64,000 nt of DNA. Origin: Halotia branconii CENA392. GTDB taxonomy: Bacteria > Cyanobacteriota > Cyanobacteriia > Cyanobacteriales > Nostocaceae. The notes beneath the pieces were generated by a model that made no database searches, was not told the DNA's origin, and was given only the letters and a program-made list of their open reading frames with translations. Shown piece by piece: positions 1 through 10,132 of the stretch. The translations under genes and the position numbers were made by a program. The stretch lies in NCBI RefSeq assembly GCF_029953635.1, contig NZ_CP124543.1:2025455-2089454 (forward strand). The letters are read 5' to 3'. Numbering within the stretch: the first letter of the stretch is position 1; each line of letters opens with the position of its first letter.

Positions 1-105
1 ATCAAAAAGACGCGCAAAAAAAGCACTGGCAAATGCTATTATTATTAAGGTTGAGAGTTTAATATATCCTTCTGCTTTTTTACGAGATGCTATTTCTATA
101 TTCAT
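1..105 (-). CDS. N-terminal fragment of a membrane protein, runs off the window
   Basis: Only the first 35 codons are inside the window. An ATG at the 105 end opens a frame with no stop to position 1. The peptide has a basic start (residues 7-16, including SRKKAEGYIK) followed by a hydrophobic stretch (about residues 17-31), as expected for a first transmembrane helix. It lies 26 bp downstream of the last visible glycosyltransferase gene on the same strand, so it is probably the next gene of the exopolysaccharide operon. A polymerase/O-antigen-ligase-type protein would fit the locus, which otherwise shows no Wzy, but the fragment is too short to assign. Confidence 0.5.
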   Translation of the reverse strand, partial: MNIEIASRKKAEGYIKLSTLIIIAFASAFFARLFD

Positions 106-131
106 GCTTTTTCCTCTAGTTTTTAATTGTC

Positions 132-1313
132 TTAGTTAAATTGTTTAGATTTAACACTAGAAGCCATCTCGTAAATCTCCATGAGTCTACGGTAGTTTTC
201 CTTATGAGTATACTTAGCCTCAAACTCAGATCTGACTTGTTGACGCATCTGAGCTAATAAATTTGGATTTGCTAAAGCCCATTCTACCTTGGCAGCTAGA
301 TCCTCTGGATTCCCAGGAGAAAAATTAAGTCCTGTTCGACCAGCGTCTACTAATTCTGCGATCGCTCCAATGTTAGCAGCAATTACAGGAGTACCTTTAG
401 CAAACGCCTCAACCGCCACACGACCAAAAGTTTCATACCATTTGGAGGGAAATATTAAAAACATTGCCTCCCCCATTAATTGATGTACTTCGGACATTGG
501 TCTACGTCCTAGCCATTCCACCTGAGGTATTTTTTTTATTGCTTCCATTACCTCAGAAGCTAGTGGACCATCTCCAACAATTTTTAGGGGAACTTTTCCA
601 TCTAAAATTTGCCAAGCCGCAAGTAAGGTATCTAATCCTTTTTCTATAGAAAGTCTACCTACAAACAGAGCATAACCACCAGAACCTCCCCCCATTCCTG
701 GATCGGGATTGACAAAATTAGGTTTAACTATAATTTTTTTTGCTGGTAGACCACCTGCGATAAATTTTTGTCGCGCAAACTCAGTTAAAGCAATATAAAC
801 ATCTACCATCTCCGTCCAAGTGCGTATGGTACGGTGTGCAGTTAACATAGTTGCCACAGCAACCGTTGCTGGGCGATTTTTGCGGTAGCAGCTATGCATA
901 ACTCCAGGATAAGGAACAAACTTCCCCATACAATCTTCACAGACTTGACCATCACGAAAAAATAAGCCATTAGGACACAGAAGACGGTAATTTCGCAGAG
1001 TCTGAACTACTGGTACACCTTCTGACTTAGCTGCATAGTAAACAGATGGAGAAATTAAAGGGAAAAAATTCTGGATATGCACTAAATCGCAGTTAGCACG
1101 CCTAAGTTTTTGTTTGACTATGTTGTAAGACTCTTTTGACCAGACGGTTCTAAGTGCCATTGGTATAGTTCCAATAGCTGCTACCCGTTCATTATGCTCT
1201 TGGTAAACATCAACTTCATGACCCATTTGCCGTAACAGGCATTCTTCTGACTCGCGAGATTCATCCTCGCCGCCACGAATTTGATAGTTGTTATGTATAC
1301 TAAGTATACGCAT
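132..1313 (-). CDS. Glycosyltransferase family 4 (GT-B)
   Basis: A 393-residue GT-B fold glycosyltransferase, likely adding a sugar from an NDP donor to a lipid-linked exopolysaccharide intermediate at the cytoplasmic membrane. The N-terminal acceptor domain shows RGGEDE (residues 13-18) and a cysteine cluster typical of one GT4 subgroup (LCPNG near 112, CEDC near 125). The C-terminal donor domain has FVGRLSIEKGLDTLL and the EX7E signature in YETFGRVAVEAFAKG near residues 294-308. It is the last of three consecutive GT4 genes, 20 bp after the previous stop, so it is co-transcribed. Donor and linkage cannot be read from sequence. Confidence 0.9.
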   Translation of the reverse strand: MRILSIHNNYQIRGGEDESRESEECLLRQMGHEVDVYQEHNERVAAIGTIPMALRTVWSKESYNIVKQKLRRANCDLVHIQNFFPLISPSVYYAAKSEGVPVVQTLRNYRLLCPNGLFFRDGQVCEDCMGKFVPYPGVMHSCYRKNRPATVAVATMLTAHRTIRTWTEMVDVYIALTEFARQKFIAGGLPAKKIIVKPNFVNPDPGMGGGSGGYALFVGRLSIEKGLDTLLAAWQILDGKVPLKIVGDGPLASEVMEAIKKIPQVEWLGRRPMSEVHQLMGEAMFLIFPSKWYETFGRVAVEAFAKGTPVIAANIGAIAELVDAGRTGLNFSPGNPEDLAAKVEWALANPNLLAQMRQQVRSEFEAKYTHKENYRRLMEIYEMASSVKSKQFN

Positions 1314-1332
1314 CTTTTCTGTTACCGTGCCT

Positions 1333-2595
1333 TTAAGCTAAAGCTTTATTACTGTACTCATGATCTTGAACCGTTTTTTCATAGAGTTGCGCTAAAGATT
1401 CTGCCTTTTTGCCCCAGTTAAAGGATTGAGCAACTAAATGTTGTCCTGCGTAACCCATACTTAACCTTAATTCTCCATCTTGAGCTAAACGAGTCATTGC
1501 CTCAGCTAGTCCGCAAACTGCTTCTTCAGGTGTAGATGCCTGGATTTTAAAGCCAGTTTCTGCCGTAACCTGAACGGTTGGGCCTCCTAAATTTAAACAA
1601 ATTACTGGGCAACCTGCTGCCATTGCTTCTAAGCAAACCCATCCCCCAGAATCATGTAGACTCGGATGAATTAACACATGGGACTGACTGAGCTTGTTTA
1701 AAGTTTCAGATCTTGACAATCTACCCCAGAATTTTACTCGTTTACTAACATCAAGTTCTTCTACAAGAGTTTGTAATCGTTCTCTTTCAGGGCCATCCCC
1801 CAAAATCCAGTATTCTGTATCATTAGGTAAATCTGCTTGAGCAAAGGCTTTAACTCCTAAGTGAATACCCTTCCAATGTAGCAATCTGGACATACTAATA
1901 AACCGAATTTGATGACTATCAGGAATCGGGCGTTGAGCTAATTGTTGAATTTCCTCTTCTGATAAACCTGATTCAGAATAAACTTGCACATTTATTGCAC
2001 CCATTTGCCGCAGACGCTTAGCAGTATCTTCGGTAGTTGCTCGAATTAGAGTACTATTTTGTATGGTAAGCCTAACAAATGGATCGTATTCACCTAGTTT
2101 GTGAGCTGTATTTCGTATAATTTCATACATTTTGCCTTGAACACTAAAATCTTTCCAAAAGGCTTTAGGAGCTGATTCTGCCCCTCCTACAGGTCCCCAA
2201 ATAAAGGGAATTGGTAAGAATGAAATAAAACTCGGTGATGAATATCTCACATAAGTTATGTGATGTGAAAGATCAAAACCAATTTCTTGATGTAATTTAC
2301 GAGCAAGCAAATAAGCTTTTATTTGCCAGAGATAGTGATGAATATGCACTCTTCCAAGACTACGTTTCCAACACTTTGACCCAGGTAAATCAACATCAAC
2401 ATATACAAATTCCAAGCCAGAAATTGGACTACTACTTAACTTCGATTCAATATATGAGCGATTATCCTCTCTAGTAAATACCCATATTTTATGATATTGA
2501 CCCAACTCACAAACTGTGTTCCAGCCTACTCCAGGCTCTGATCCCATATTTGGTCTACAGGCGTAGGCAGAAGCTACAATTTTTAGAAAACTCAT
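1333..2595 (-). CDS. Glycosyltransferase family 4 (GT-B)
   Basis: A 420-residue GT4 enzyme. The start shows a GT-B acceptor-domain motif (ASAYACRPNMGSEPGVGW, residues 8-25). The donor domain has SMSRLLHWKGIHLGVKAF around residue 235, an ILGDGPERERL motif, and GGWVCLEAMAAGCPVI near residue 320, matching the nucleotide-sugar binding region of GT4. The ATG start is preceded by an AT-rich leader of 179 bp separating it from the next GT4 gene upstream, so an internal promoter is possible. It probably adds one residue of the repeat unit made by this locus. Specificity is unknown. Confidence 0.88.
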   Translation of the reverse strand: MSFLKIVASAYACRPNMGSEPGVGWNTVCELGQYHKIWVFTREDNRSYIESKLSSSPISGLEFVYVDVDLPGSKCWKRSLGRVHIHHYLWQIKAYLLARKLHQEIGFDLSHHITYVRYSSPSFISFLPIPFIWGPVGGAESAPKAFWKDFSVQGKMYEIIRNTAHKLGEYDPFVRLTIQNSTLIRATTEDTAKRLRQMGAINVQVYSESGLSEEEIQQLAQRPIPDSHQIRFISMSRLLHWKGIHLGVKAFAQADLPNDTEYWILGDGPERERLQTLVEELDVSKRVKFWGRLSRSETLNKLSQSHVLIHPSLHDSGGWVCLEAMAAGCPVICLNLGGPTVQVTAETGFKIQASTPEEAVCGLAEAMTRLAQDGELRLSMGYAGQHLVAQSFNWGKKAESLAQLYEKTVQDHEYSNKALA

Positions 2596-2774
2596 TAATT
2601 TAAACCATTAAACATACTGCTTTCAATTTAATTTTCAGTAATATTAGCCAGCTTGTTTTATTAAAGAAACTACTTCATAAAAATATATTTGCATACTACT
2701 GAATAAACTAATTAAGCTTCTGTGATATCAGCCAGATAATTTCAATAAATTGTTTGTTGAATGAAAGAGTATTA

Positions 2775-3947
2775 TCAATTAAGTTTTTTTGAATTTCCAA
2801 TCATAATTGAAAGTTCATCCTTTAATACTGCTTCATAAATCTCTTCTAAAATCTTGTTTTGCTTAGATTTATCAAAGTTAATTTGCATATTTTTCCGTGC
2901 TTGTAAACTAAAGTGTTGCCATTGTTTTGGGTCTTTCAACAGCTGTAAAGTATATTCAGCAAGTGCTTGTGAATCTCTCTCTGCTGCCAAAAAACCGGTT
3001 TTTCCATGAATTACTGCCTCTGGAATACCTGCATGAAAAGTACTAATAACAGGTACTCCCATAGCTTGAGCCTCAAGAATAACAATAGGTAGTCCCTCAG
3101 AATCTCCTTGAGTGGCAGTGATACTTGGTGCAGCGAGTAATTGAGCGCGATTCATCCAACTTTTGACAATATCTGACGGTTGAAATCCCAGAAACTGATA
3201 TCGGTGGAGTAATTTTGACGCTAGCGCTTCTAACTCTAAGCGTAAAGGGCCTTCACCAATAATGACCAATTCTACATCAGGAAGAACTGATTGTACTTTA
3301 GCCATTGCTTGAATCAGGTACTCACAGCCTTTTTTTTCAACTAGCCGACCAACAAATAATACTATCGACTCACGATTTACCTTGGGATCTACTTTAAATA
3401 ATTCTGTATCTACGCCGATGTAATGCACCAAAATCCGATCTGAAGGGAAACCCTTTTTAACAAGCTCTGCCTTTATAAACTCAGACACAGCAATAAACAA
3501 CCGAGTCTCTTGTTTGAGGGCTTCTCGACGTTTAAGGTAAATGCGAGTACTAATAGAATCACGCCGAGCATACTCATCTGTCATGGTAGCATCAAGACCA
3601 TGAAATGTAACAATTAGTGGTATTTGCAAAGATCGCGCTAAAGGAAGAGCTAAAGCTCCACACACTCCAAAATGGGCGTGGATTAAAACAGGAAGTAACT
3701 GCTTAACTTGTTTATAGAACTTTGGTGCAAAGCCGAAGAATTTAAAAATAATTTCTTTGGCTGAGCCAAACAAATTTCCTTGATTTATTATAATCATGCG
3801 TTCAGGCGGTAAAATTAATCCTTGAACTAAACGCGCGCCCACATAATGGGAAGTAAAATTATGCAAACATTCTCCTTGAGAAAGGATAAAAGTTTCTGAT
3901 TTTGGTAGAAGGCGACCAGTGAATATAATTAGATTAGGATTAGACAT
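2775..3947 (-). CDS. Glycosyltransferase family 4 (GT-B)
   Basis: A 390-residue GT4 protein with a clear donor-binding half: LFVGRLVEKKGCEYLIQAMA near residues 199-218, IIGEGPLRLELEAL, and the motif DSEGLPIVILEAQAMGVPVI near 286-305. The N-terminal half has AHFGVCGALALPLA and TFHGLDATM, as in colanic-acid WcaL/AmsK-like transferases, so transfer of a hexose to a growing oligosaccharide lipid is plausible. The gene starts at an ATG only 17 bp after the stop of the upstream GT2 gene, indicating co-transcription. Function class is secure; substrate is not. Confidence 0.88.
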   Translation of the reverse strand: MSNPNLIIFTGRLLPKSETFILSQGECLHNFTSHYVGARLVQGLILPPERMIIINQGNLFGSAKEIIFKFFGFAPKFYKQVKQLLPVLIHAHFGVCGALALPLARSLQIPLIVTFHGLDATMTDEYARRDSISTRIYLKRREALKQETRLFIAVSEFIKAELVKKGFPSDRILVHYIGVDTELFKVDPKVNRESIVLFVGRLVEKKGCEYLIQAMAKVQSVLPDVELVIIGEGPLRLELEALASKLLHRYQFLGFQPSDIVKSWMNRAQLLAAPSITATQGDSEGLPIVILEAQAMGVPVISTFHAGIPEAVIHGKTGFLAAERDSQALAEYTLQLLKDPKQWQHFSLQARKNMQINFDKSKQNKILEEIYEAVLKDELSIMIGNSKKLN

Positions 3948-3964
3948 AACTTTAAAAAAAACTA

Positions 3965-4924
3965 CTAAACTTTTATGAGCGATCTGAAATAGTAATATAT
4001 TGCTCGCGAGTAAATGTTCAGTTTTTCTCTGTTAGAAATTGAAAATAAATAATCATTGATAGTTTTTTCATTTATGGAATCTTTGTTGCCAGATTGCCAT
4101 TGAAATCCCATACCAACTGCCATTAATTTATTAGCAAATTTATAAAATTTAGGAAATTTTTGTTTGACCCAAAGAGCTGTATACATAAACTTTCTAGCTT
4201 TTTGATCTTGTCTATCTTTCCTTAAAGTCGCTGCATTATTACTGTGTATTTTTTGTAATGTTAATGCATCACTTAAAATAAAACCTTTGCTTAGCCCAAC
4301 TGCCATAAATTTGACATAATAATCATTGTTAGTAATTATTTTTGGAGCAGGCATAGGTAAGATTTTATCCAAAAGCGATCGCCTAAAACAAAGACCAGAA
4401 CAAGGAGGAATATGGGGAGGGATTCGACCTGCACTGATCAATGGTCGAAAATCACATTCACGAGTTACATAATTTGGTGTATTTGTTATGGGCAACGTGT
4501 TGTTGTCTTCATCAATCAACTGCATACTATGAAAACACCAACCAATTTCCTCTGATGATTTAAATGTTTTAACTACTTTTTCTATTTTATCCGGCACAAA
4601 CATGTCGTCTGAATCTAAAAAGCAAATAATTTCTCCTGTACTTTGGGCAAAGCCTGCATTGTAATTAGATGGTTGTCCACCATTTTCTTTAAAAATAGGA
4701 ACTATTAAATCTCCATACTGAGAGATAACTTCACGAGATTTATCTTTAGAACCGTCATCTACAACGATAACCTCAATATTTTGATATGTTTGCTTTAATA
4801 CACTATCTATTGCTTGACCGACAAAACGTTCATAGTTATAGTTACCTATAATGATGCTGACTACAGGAGTGTCACTCAACATGGATGATTTTTCAAGATT
4901 TGCAGATTTATTGGAATTTATCAT
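3965..4924 (-). CDS. Glycosyltransferase family 2 (GT-A)
   Basis: A 319-residue inverting GT-A glycosyltransferase. Visible motifs are VSIIIGNYNYERFVGQAIDS (residues 23-42), the first aspartates in VIVVDDGSKDKS, and a DXD-type metal/donor site in CFLDSDDMF near residue 104. The C-terminal third is not conserved and has a few aromatic-hydrophobic stretches but no clear transmembrane helix. About 20 residues precede the catalytic domain, so a start at the internal Met15 is possible. It stands between another GT2 and the three GT4 genes and is expected to act on the cytoplasmic side during repeat-unit assembly. Confidence 0.88.
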   Translation of the reverse strand: MINSNKSANLEKSSMLSDTPVVSIIIGNYNYERFVGQAIDSVLKQTYQNIEVIVVDDGSKDKSREVISQYGDLIVPIFKENGGQPSNYNAGFAQSTGEIICFLDSDDMFVPDKIEKVVKTFKSSEEIGWCFHSMQLIDEDNNTLPITNTPNYVTRECDFRPLISAGRIPPHIPPCSGLCFRRSLLDKILPMPAPKIITNNDYYVKFMAVGLSKGFILSDALTLQKIHSNNAATLRKDRQDQKARKFMYTALWVKQKFPKFYKFANKLMAVGMGFQWQSGNKDSINEKTINDYLFSISNREKLNIYSRAIYYYFRSLIKV

Positions 4925-4989
4925 TGTCTGTTAGGGTATAAAATATATAAGTTTAAAACTAAAACTTAGAGAAAAGCTATTAATTACTA

Positions 4990-5913
4990 CTATCCTCTTG
5001 CAGATATCCCACCTAAATATAGGCGAATTTTTTCTAAAATGATTATATATCTTGTAAAAAACATGACTAAAATCAACTGAAGCTTTTGTTGAGTGCTTTT
5101 TAACTCTTGATTAGTCCAAGCATGATATAAGCTCCTAAAAGGAGGCTTAAAAGTTTCTAATATATCAATTGCTATGTCTATTAATGAAGGATTTTCGCTC
5201 ATCATTCTGTCAAATTTTCCACCAGTAAGACGTGCAATTCGTTTTCTTAGCTGCAAAAAGGAGTGTCTTGCAGGATGTTTTACACATACATCATCTGCAT
5301 ATACTTGCTCATAGCCAGCTGCAAAGACTCGTTGTCCCCATTGGCGATCGCCACCAGATTTAAGAGTACTATCAAAATAACCTACATTATCAAATACACA
5401 TCTAAAGGTGAAAATATTTGCAGTCATGCCATAGTGTAGCTCCTCTAATTTTTCTTTTTGAGGAAAATTCAAACAAATACTTTCATATATTTCTACAGAT
5501 GTTGGTCTATCTGGATTTTGAAAAAAGAGGTCTATTTTACCAGCTACTAATCCACAATTAGAAGTGCTAAGTAAATGTTTTACACCTTTTTCAATCCAGT
5601 CAGGATCTGGAATACAATCTGAGTCAGTGAAAGCTAAAATTTCACCTTTTGCAAGTGAAATTCCTTTGTTTCTAGCCTTATAAGAACCGGGAACACTTTC
5701 ATAAGTAGCTTTTACTTGACCAAATTCGTTAACCACGTCCCCAATAGCTTCATTAGAAGCATTATCAATCACAATTACTTCATAAAACTCTTTCAGATAG
5801 GTTTGCCTGTCCAAAGCTAATAAACAGCTTTTTAATCGTTTTGTGTCGTTGAAAACTGGAATTATTACTGAAACGAAAGGTTGAGCCAAAAAAGATGATT
5901 CTCTATTTTTCAT
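4990..5913 (-). CDS. Glycosyltransferase family 2 (GT-A)
   Basis: A 307-residue GT2 enzyme: SVIIPVFNDTKRLKSCL (residues 15-31), EVIVIDNASNE, a long donor-site segment with FTDSDCIPDPDWIEKG near residue 95, and GGDRQWGQRVFAAGY near 187 acting as the acceptor-side ED/Q-type motif. The C-terminus (about 272-295) is hydrophobic and may contact the membrane. It is on the same strand and 65 bp upstream of the next GT2 gene. The two GT2 proteins differ outside the catalytic motifs, so they are not a recent duplication. Likely an exopolysaccharide repeat-unit glycosyltransferase. Confidence 0.88.
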   Translation of the reverse strand: MKNRESSFLAQPFVSVIIPVFNDTKRLKSCLLALDRQTYLKEFYEVIVIDNASNEAIGDVVNEFGQVKATYESVPGSYKARNKGISLAKGEILAFTDSDCIPDPDWIEKGVKHLLSTSNCGLVAGKIDLFFQNPDRPTSVEIYESICLNFPQKEKLEELHYGMTANIFTFRCVFDNVGYFDSTLKSGGDRQWGQRVFAAGYEQVYADDVCVKHPARHSFLQLRKRIARLTGGKFDRMMSENPSLIDIAIDILETFKPPFRSLYHAWTNQELKSTQQKLQLILVMFFTRYIIILEKIRLYLGGISARG

Positions 5914-6039
5914 TTGAATTATATGACCAAATAAAAGTAAATCTTTCTAGCTATGATGCAGAAAAATAACATAATATCGGATATTTGATAACTTAAGTAT
6001 TCTTTGACGATACTATTAGTTACGGTTTGATAAAATTCG

Positions 6040-7185
6040 CTAAGAAGTCAACACTTTATAAACTTCTGACCACATATCATAAGATAATTTTTTTTGTTCC
6101 AAACCTGCTTTATTTATTTTATCAATTAGCTCAGAACGACTATGGTCTTCAGTAATTAATTTGAGATGATCTCTGATCTTTTCTTGTGAATCAAACGAAG
6201 TAACTAAACACTCTACACAATTATAGTCTTCCAATAGTATCCGATATTTATGACTCCACCCAGTTGCTAAACAAGGGATTCCTTGTGAAAGTGCACTAAT
6301 TAAACCGTGAAATCTAGAACTAACTACTGAGTGACATTTACCAAGTATACCTTTGATATATAAAGGATTACTTTCTGAAATAACTTCTAGCGATTCTCCA
6401 AACTTTGATCTCATCTGTGTTCCTAAATTGTTATCAGTGGTATCATGAATTAAAATAAATGGTTTAAGCCCTACTTCTGTGAAAAAATCTAGACAAGTTT
6501 CTAAATAGGAAAGATACTTTGATTGAACATTACCTGAAGTTTTATCAAGCATTCTCGTGTTAGGAATAATGCAGGCGCGTTTTGTTTGGGTATCAAAATA
6601 TTCAGGAATAGACCCTTTAACTAAATTTGTAAAATCTGGCGCCATTTTAATAAGCGACGAATTCGCCCCTAAATCCATTAAATATTTGTAAGAAATCTCA
6701 TCTCTTGAAAATACCAAATCTGCATTATCTAGCAGTTCAATAAAAGCTTTTTTTAGTTGCGGATTTTCAAAAGGGCCAAAAGCTTGGGGTAATAAAATAA
6801 CTTTTTTGCCTTCCCTCTTACATTTTTTTGCTAAATTTGCCATTACAACTGTTTGTTGTAAGTTCCATTGGTCGGAATAAGCAAAACCCGAAGCATCCAA
6901 AACTGAGTCAATCTCTGGATATGTTATTAATCCCAATGAATGCCTCAACTTTTGAGGCATTAAATAATTAATAGTATTGATTGCCGAGTTCAAAAATGGA
7001 ATATTTTTATCTGAAGTAATAAGCTGATAAAGTCCAAGTTGAGACCTCTGCTTGTACGTTCCAGTCTTAGGACGAATTGCTACGATATTTTCTTCATTCC
7101 AATCGGAAAGCTTTTGTATAACAGCGTGAAGCATTAACTCTGCTCCTTTGTTCTTAAAATTAATGCCTCGAATTTCAACAATCAT
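6040..7185 (-). CDS. Polysaccharide pyruvyl transferase family protein
   Basis: About 381 residues from the ATG at 7185. An upstream TTG at 7206 would add seven residues, but the GGAG ribosome-binding sequence lies just before the ATG. The start MIVEIRGINFKNKGAELML and the C-terminal RFHGLISALSQGIPCLATGW are the two hallmark motifs of the CsaB/WcaK family, which transfers pyruvate from phosphoenolpyruvate as a ketal on a sugar. RDEISYKYLMDLG in the centre also matches the family. In this operon it would give the polymer a negative charge. A family member with another role cannot be excluded. Confidence 0.85.
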   Translation of the reverse strand: MIVEIRGINFKNKGAELMLHAVIQKLSDWNEENIVAIRPKTGTYKQRSQLGLYQLITSDKNIPFLNSAINTINYLMPQKLRHSLGLITYPEIDSVLDASGFAYSDQWNLQQTVVMANLAKKCKREGKKVILLPQAFGPFENPQLKKAFIELLDNADLVFSRDEISYKYLMDLGANSSLIKMAPDFTNLVKGSIPEYFDTQTKRACIIPNTRMLDKTSGNVQSKYLSYLETCLDFFTEVGLKPFILIHDTTDNNLGTQMRSKFGESLEVISESNPLYIKGILGKCHSVVSSRFHGLISALSQGIPCLATGWSHKYRILLEDYNCVECLVTSFDSQEKIRDHLKLITEDHSRSELIDKINKAGLEQKKLSYDMWSEVYKVLTS

Positions 7186-7294
7186 TTTGTGACTCCATTC
7201 AAACAATTTTGTATGCTTTGTTACTAAACCTAAAAATTATATCTATATATAGAGAGTGGATACCTAATTATTAGCAAAAAATTGCCAATACTAT

Positions 7295-8407
7295 TTAACT
7301 ATATCTACGAAGCTGACTAAGAGATTTTTTGTGTGAATAGGCTACCATCCCATCTGGGTCGGGGTACCCCAAAGATATCAACATGATAGGGCGCTCATCA
7401 AGTTCAAGTCCAAGTAATGTCGCCATTTCCCTCTCTTTCAAATCAATGTCAGGCCAGTTTATGGGACAAGAACTGAGACCTAACGTTTCTAAAGCATACA
7501 TAAAAGACATTGAGGCAAGAGAACCATCGATATAAATCACATGACGATCTCTCTCGCTAAAGTATGCTCTTAATTTACCAACTACAACCACAATCACTGG
7601 AAAGTTGTGGCTGAAACCTTGAGTTCCCATTGGAATAGAGGCAACTTTCTGGATTATTTGTGGTTCGTCGAAAACTCGAAATTCAAAAGGTTGTCGATTG
7701 CAGGCACTTGGAGAAAGAGCAGCTATTGTAATCGCTTTGTCTATTAGCTCTCTTGGCACGGGTTTTTGCAAATACCAGCGAACAGACCGCCTCCGATAAG
7801 AAAGCTCTAGTAAATTTTCATAATTTACAGATGTAGGCTTGCTCAAATCCCGTTTGTATGGAATGCGAGGAACTTCTGCTGAAGCAACATGCTTCAGAGC
7901 CAAAAATTTTTTTCTCATCTCATCAATAACTGGATGGGAAGCAACAACTGTAAAATACTTTGATAATACATCACAAGCCCAACCTAACTCACTTAAGTCA
8001 GCATAATCATCACACCCTGCTAAAACTGTTTCATAGCTTTGAACAGTCTCCGATATATAATCTGTTGCAAAGACATCACGCCGAGGTTGCATCAGCAAAC
8101 CTTTTTCTATTCGATGAATATTACGTCGTAACAAATATTGGCTTTCCTGATTAGTTGGGTGGCCTTCAATATATTTTAACTGACCGTATATACAACCTCG
8201 ATGTTCTTTGGCAAAAGCTCTTGAAAATAAGGCATAATAAAGAGAACTTAACAGTTCTGATTTTACTGCTATTTGCAGTAGGAAATGTGATAATTTATTT
8301 TTTATTTTACTACTATTAATTAGTTTAGAACTAACTTTAATTACACTTTGAGGAACAATTAATTTAATCAATTTACTTATCTTTTGGTTATTAAAAGTTG
8401 TATTCAT
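7295..8407 (-). CDS. Nitroreductase-fold protein in the exopolysaccharide locus
   Basis: A 370-residue protein whose C-terminal part (about 200-370) is a nitroreductase/FMN-oxidoreductase domain: RRRSVRWYLQKPVPRELIDK, SPSACNRQPFEFRVF (FMN contact), and GLSSCPINWPD. The first 170 residues are an extension with no recognised domain, including LLRRNIHRIEKGLLMQPRR, seen in related proteins encoded near polysaccharide genes. It sits 88 bp upstream of the pyruvyl transferase gene. Fold assignment is firm; whether it oxidises or reduces a sugar or lipid, or is catalytic at all, is unknown. Confidence 0.82.
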   Translation of the reverse strand: MNTTFNNQKISKLIKLIVPQSVIKVSSKLINSSKIKNKLSHFLLQIAVKSELLSSLYYALFSRAFAKEHRGCIYGQLKYIEGHPTNQESQYLLRRNIHRIEKGLLMQPRRDVFATDYISETVQSYETVLAGCDDYADLSELGWACDVLSKYFTVVASHPVIDEMRKKFLALKHVASAEVPRIPYKRDLSKPTSVNYENLLELSYRRRSVRWYLQKPVPRELIDKAITIAALSPSACNRQPFEFRVFDEPQIIQKVASIPMGTQGFSHNFPVIVVVVGKLRAYFSERDRHVIYIDGSLASMSFMYALETLGLSSCPINWPDIDLKEREMATLLGLELDERPIMLISLGYPDPDGMVAYSHKKSLSQLRRYS

Positions 8408-8486
8408 ATATTTAAGTAAACTTCTGATTGTTTTAAATTGTTTGTGATTACATATTTTTGACGGAGAAATTCATTAATTACCTCAA

Positions 8487-9962
8487 TTACCTCATTTTTT
8501 CAGCTACAGGAATTTTAATTAAATAAAGAACTTTTTTGAAAAGGCTTGGTGCGCTTAGTCGAATCATTGCTACATATATTACAGTACCAAATACAATACA
8601 AATAGTTAATACTAAGTATAAATTTATTGATGTTCCTAAAAAATATTTTATTCCTAAAATCATAACAACCATTACTAACGAACTAATAAGAGGTGTAATA
8701 TACTGTTGAAGATAAGTAGTTAAATTGATATGAATTAATTTATGAATCATCCAAACTGGAATGGGTGAAAATAGATAAGCTCGAATAACAAAAGCTGATG
8801 CGACAGCAATAATTCCCCATTTAACTACCAAAATATAAGACATAACATTAGCCACAGAATTTAAGACTGTTATTCCAAGTCTCCAGGATGGCTTACCTAG
8901 GGCTAATATCACTGAATTATTAAAAAACGAAACTGACTGAAGAAGTCCTACAAATGTGAGGACACGCATTACTGGTACACTCGGTAACCATTGACTACCA
9001 AACATAGCCTTGATTAGTTCAGGAGACAGAGCAGCAACTGCTAGAAACATGGGAAAAGCAATGAAACTGGATAGCTGAGTAACACTATAAAAGGCACGTC
9101 TCATGCGCTCAGGGTCATGCTGGATCTTAGAAAAAGTTGGCAAAGCAACTTTGCTCGTCGTGCTTATCAAAAGCTGAGTCATGACTAGCAATATACGATA
9201 GGCGACGCTGTAGTAACCCAGAGCAATTGGACCTAAGAAGTACCCAATTAAAAAATCATCTCCACGACGACTAAAAAAGTTGAAAACGTTGAATCCTACT
9301 TCATTAATGCCAAATGAAAATAATTCTTGGAAATGTTTTGCAGAAAACTTAAATCTTGGTCGCCAATCGCTAACTCCCCAAAGAGTAAATACTTGTACCA
9401 AACCATTGGCTAGTTGCTGACCAACTAAACTCCAGACACCGAATCCCGTAAAAACCATAGTCACACCTACAATACCGCCAGCAATCACCGCAGATAGTGT
9501 ACGTATAGCAAGAGCTTTGAAGGCAAGCTTACGTTGAAATATTGCTTGTTGAACACTGCTCAAAGCGCTAAATAAAAAACTGAAAGATAACCAGCGGATA
9601 ATCGGTGTCAGTGCTGACTGATTGAAAAAATCGGCAACTAAGCTAGCGCATAAAATACTTAAGATTAATAATAAAGTACTGATACCAATATTTGTCCAAA
9701 AGGCAGTATCTAGGTGTTCTGGTTCTAATTCTTGGCGCTGGATGATTGCTGTAGACAATCCTTGGTCGACAAATAATTGAATGAAACTTAGAAAAACACT
9801 GGCTAAAGCAACTAAACCAAAAGCCTTTGGCTCAAGTTGACGGGCTAGTAAAAAGAAAACACCAAAGGAAATTACCTGACTGCCCCAACTCTCAATCGCA
9901 GACCAAACTAAACCTTTAACAGCCTTTTGTCGTAAATTTGATGATTGTTTTGGTGATTGCAT
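8487..9962 (-). CDS. Wzx-type lipopolysaccharide flippase (MOP superfamily)
   Basis: A 491-residue polytopic membrane protein with 12 or more hydrophobic segments spread over the length, and the typical N-terminus of the polysaccharide-transporter family (KAVKGLVWSAIESWGSQVIS, residues 13-32, then GVFFLLARQLEPKAFGLVAL). FSRRGDDFLIGYFLGPIALG near 228-247 is characteristic of the WzxC/RfbX branch. It would flip undecaprenyl-linked repeat units to the periplasm for Wzy-dependent assembly. Its presence among glycosyltransferases supports a heteropolysaccharide pathway. No chain-length regulator is in the locus; the Wzc-like gene at 24532 is 13 kb away on the other strand. Confidence 0.9.
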   Translation of the reverse strand: MQSPKQSSNLRQKAVKGLVWSAIESWGSQVISFGVFFLLARQLEPKAFGLVALASVFLSFIQLFVDQGLSTAIIQRQELEPEHLDTAFWTNIGISTLLLILSILCASLVADFFNQSALTPIIRWLSFSFLFSALSSVQQAIFQRKLAFKALAIRTLSAVIAGGIVGVTMVFTGFGVWSLVGQQLANGLVQVFTLWGVSDWRPRFKFSAKHFQELFSFGINEVGFNVFNFFSRRGDDFLIGYFLGPIALGYYSVAYRILLVMTQLLISTTSKVALPTFSKIQHDPERMRRAFYSVTQLSSFIAFPMFLAVAALSPELIKAMFGSQWLPSVPVMRVLTFVGLLQSVSFFNNSVILALGKPSWRLGITVLNSVANVMSYILVVKWGIIAVASAFVIRAYLFSPIPVWMIHKLIHINLTTYLQQYITPLISSLVMVVMILGIKYFLGTSINLYLVLTICIVFGTVIYVAMIRLSAPSLFKKVLYLIKIPVAEKMR

Positions 9963-10132
9963 TACAGGATTAATTCAATAAAATGGCTGGAAAAAAACTG
10001 ATTTAGCCAAATTCAACTTCAACTAAGGTTATGCTCCTTATTAAACCTGCAAATATACGAAATAAATTCACTGAATTAGACTAGACTACTCTGTAAAAAC
10101 ATAAATTTATTATTCTTTTATCATCATGTTAT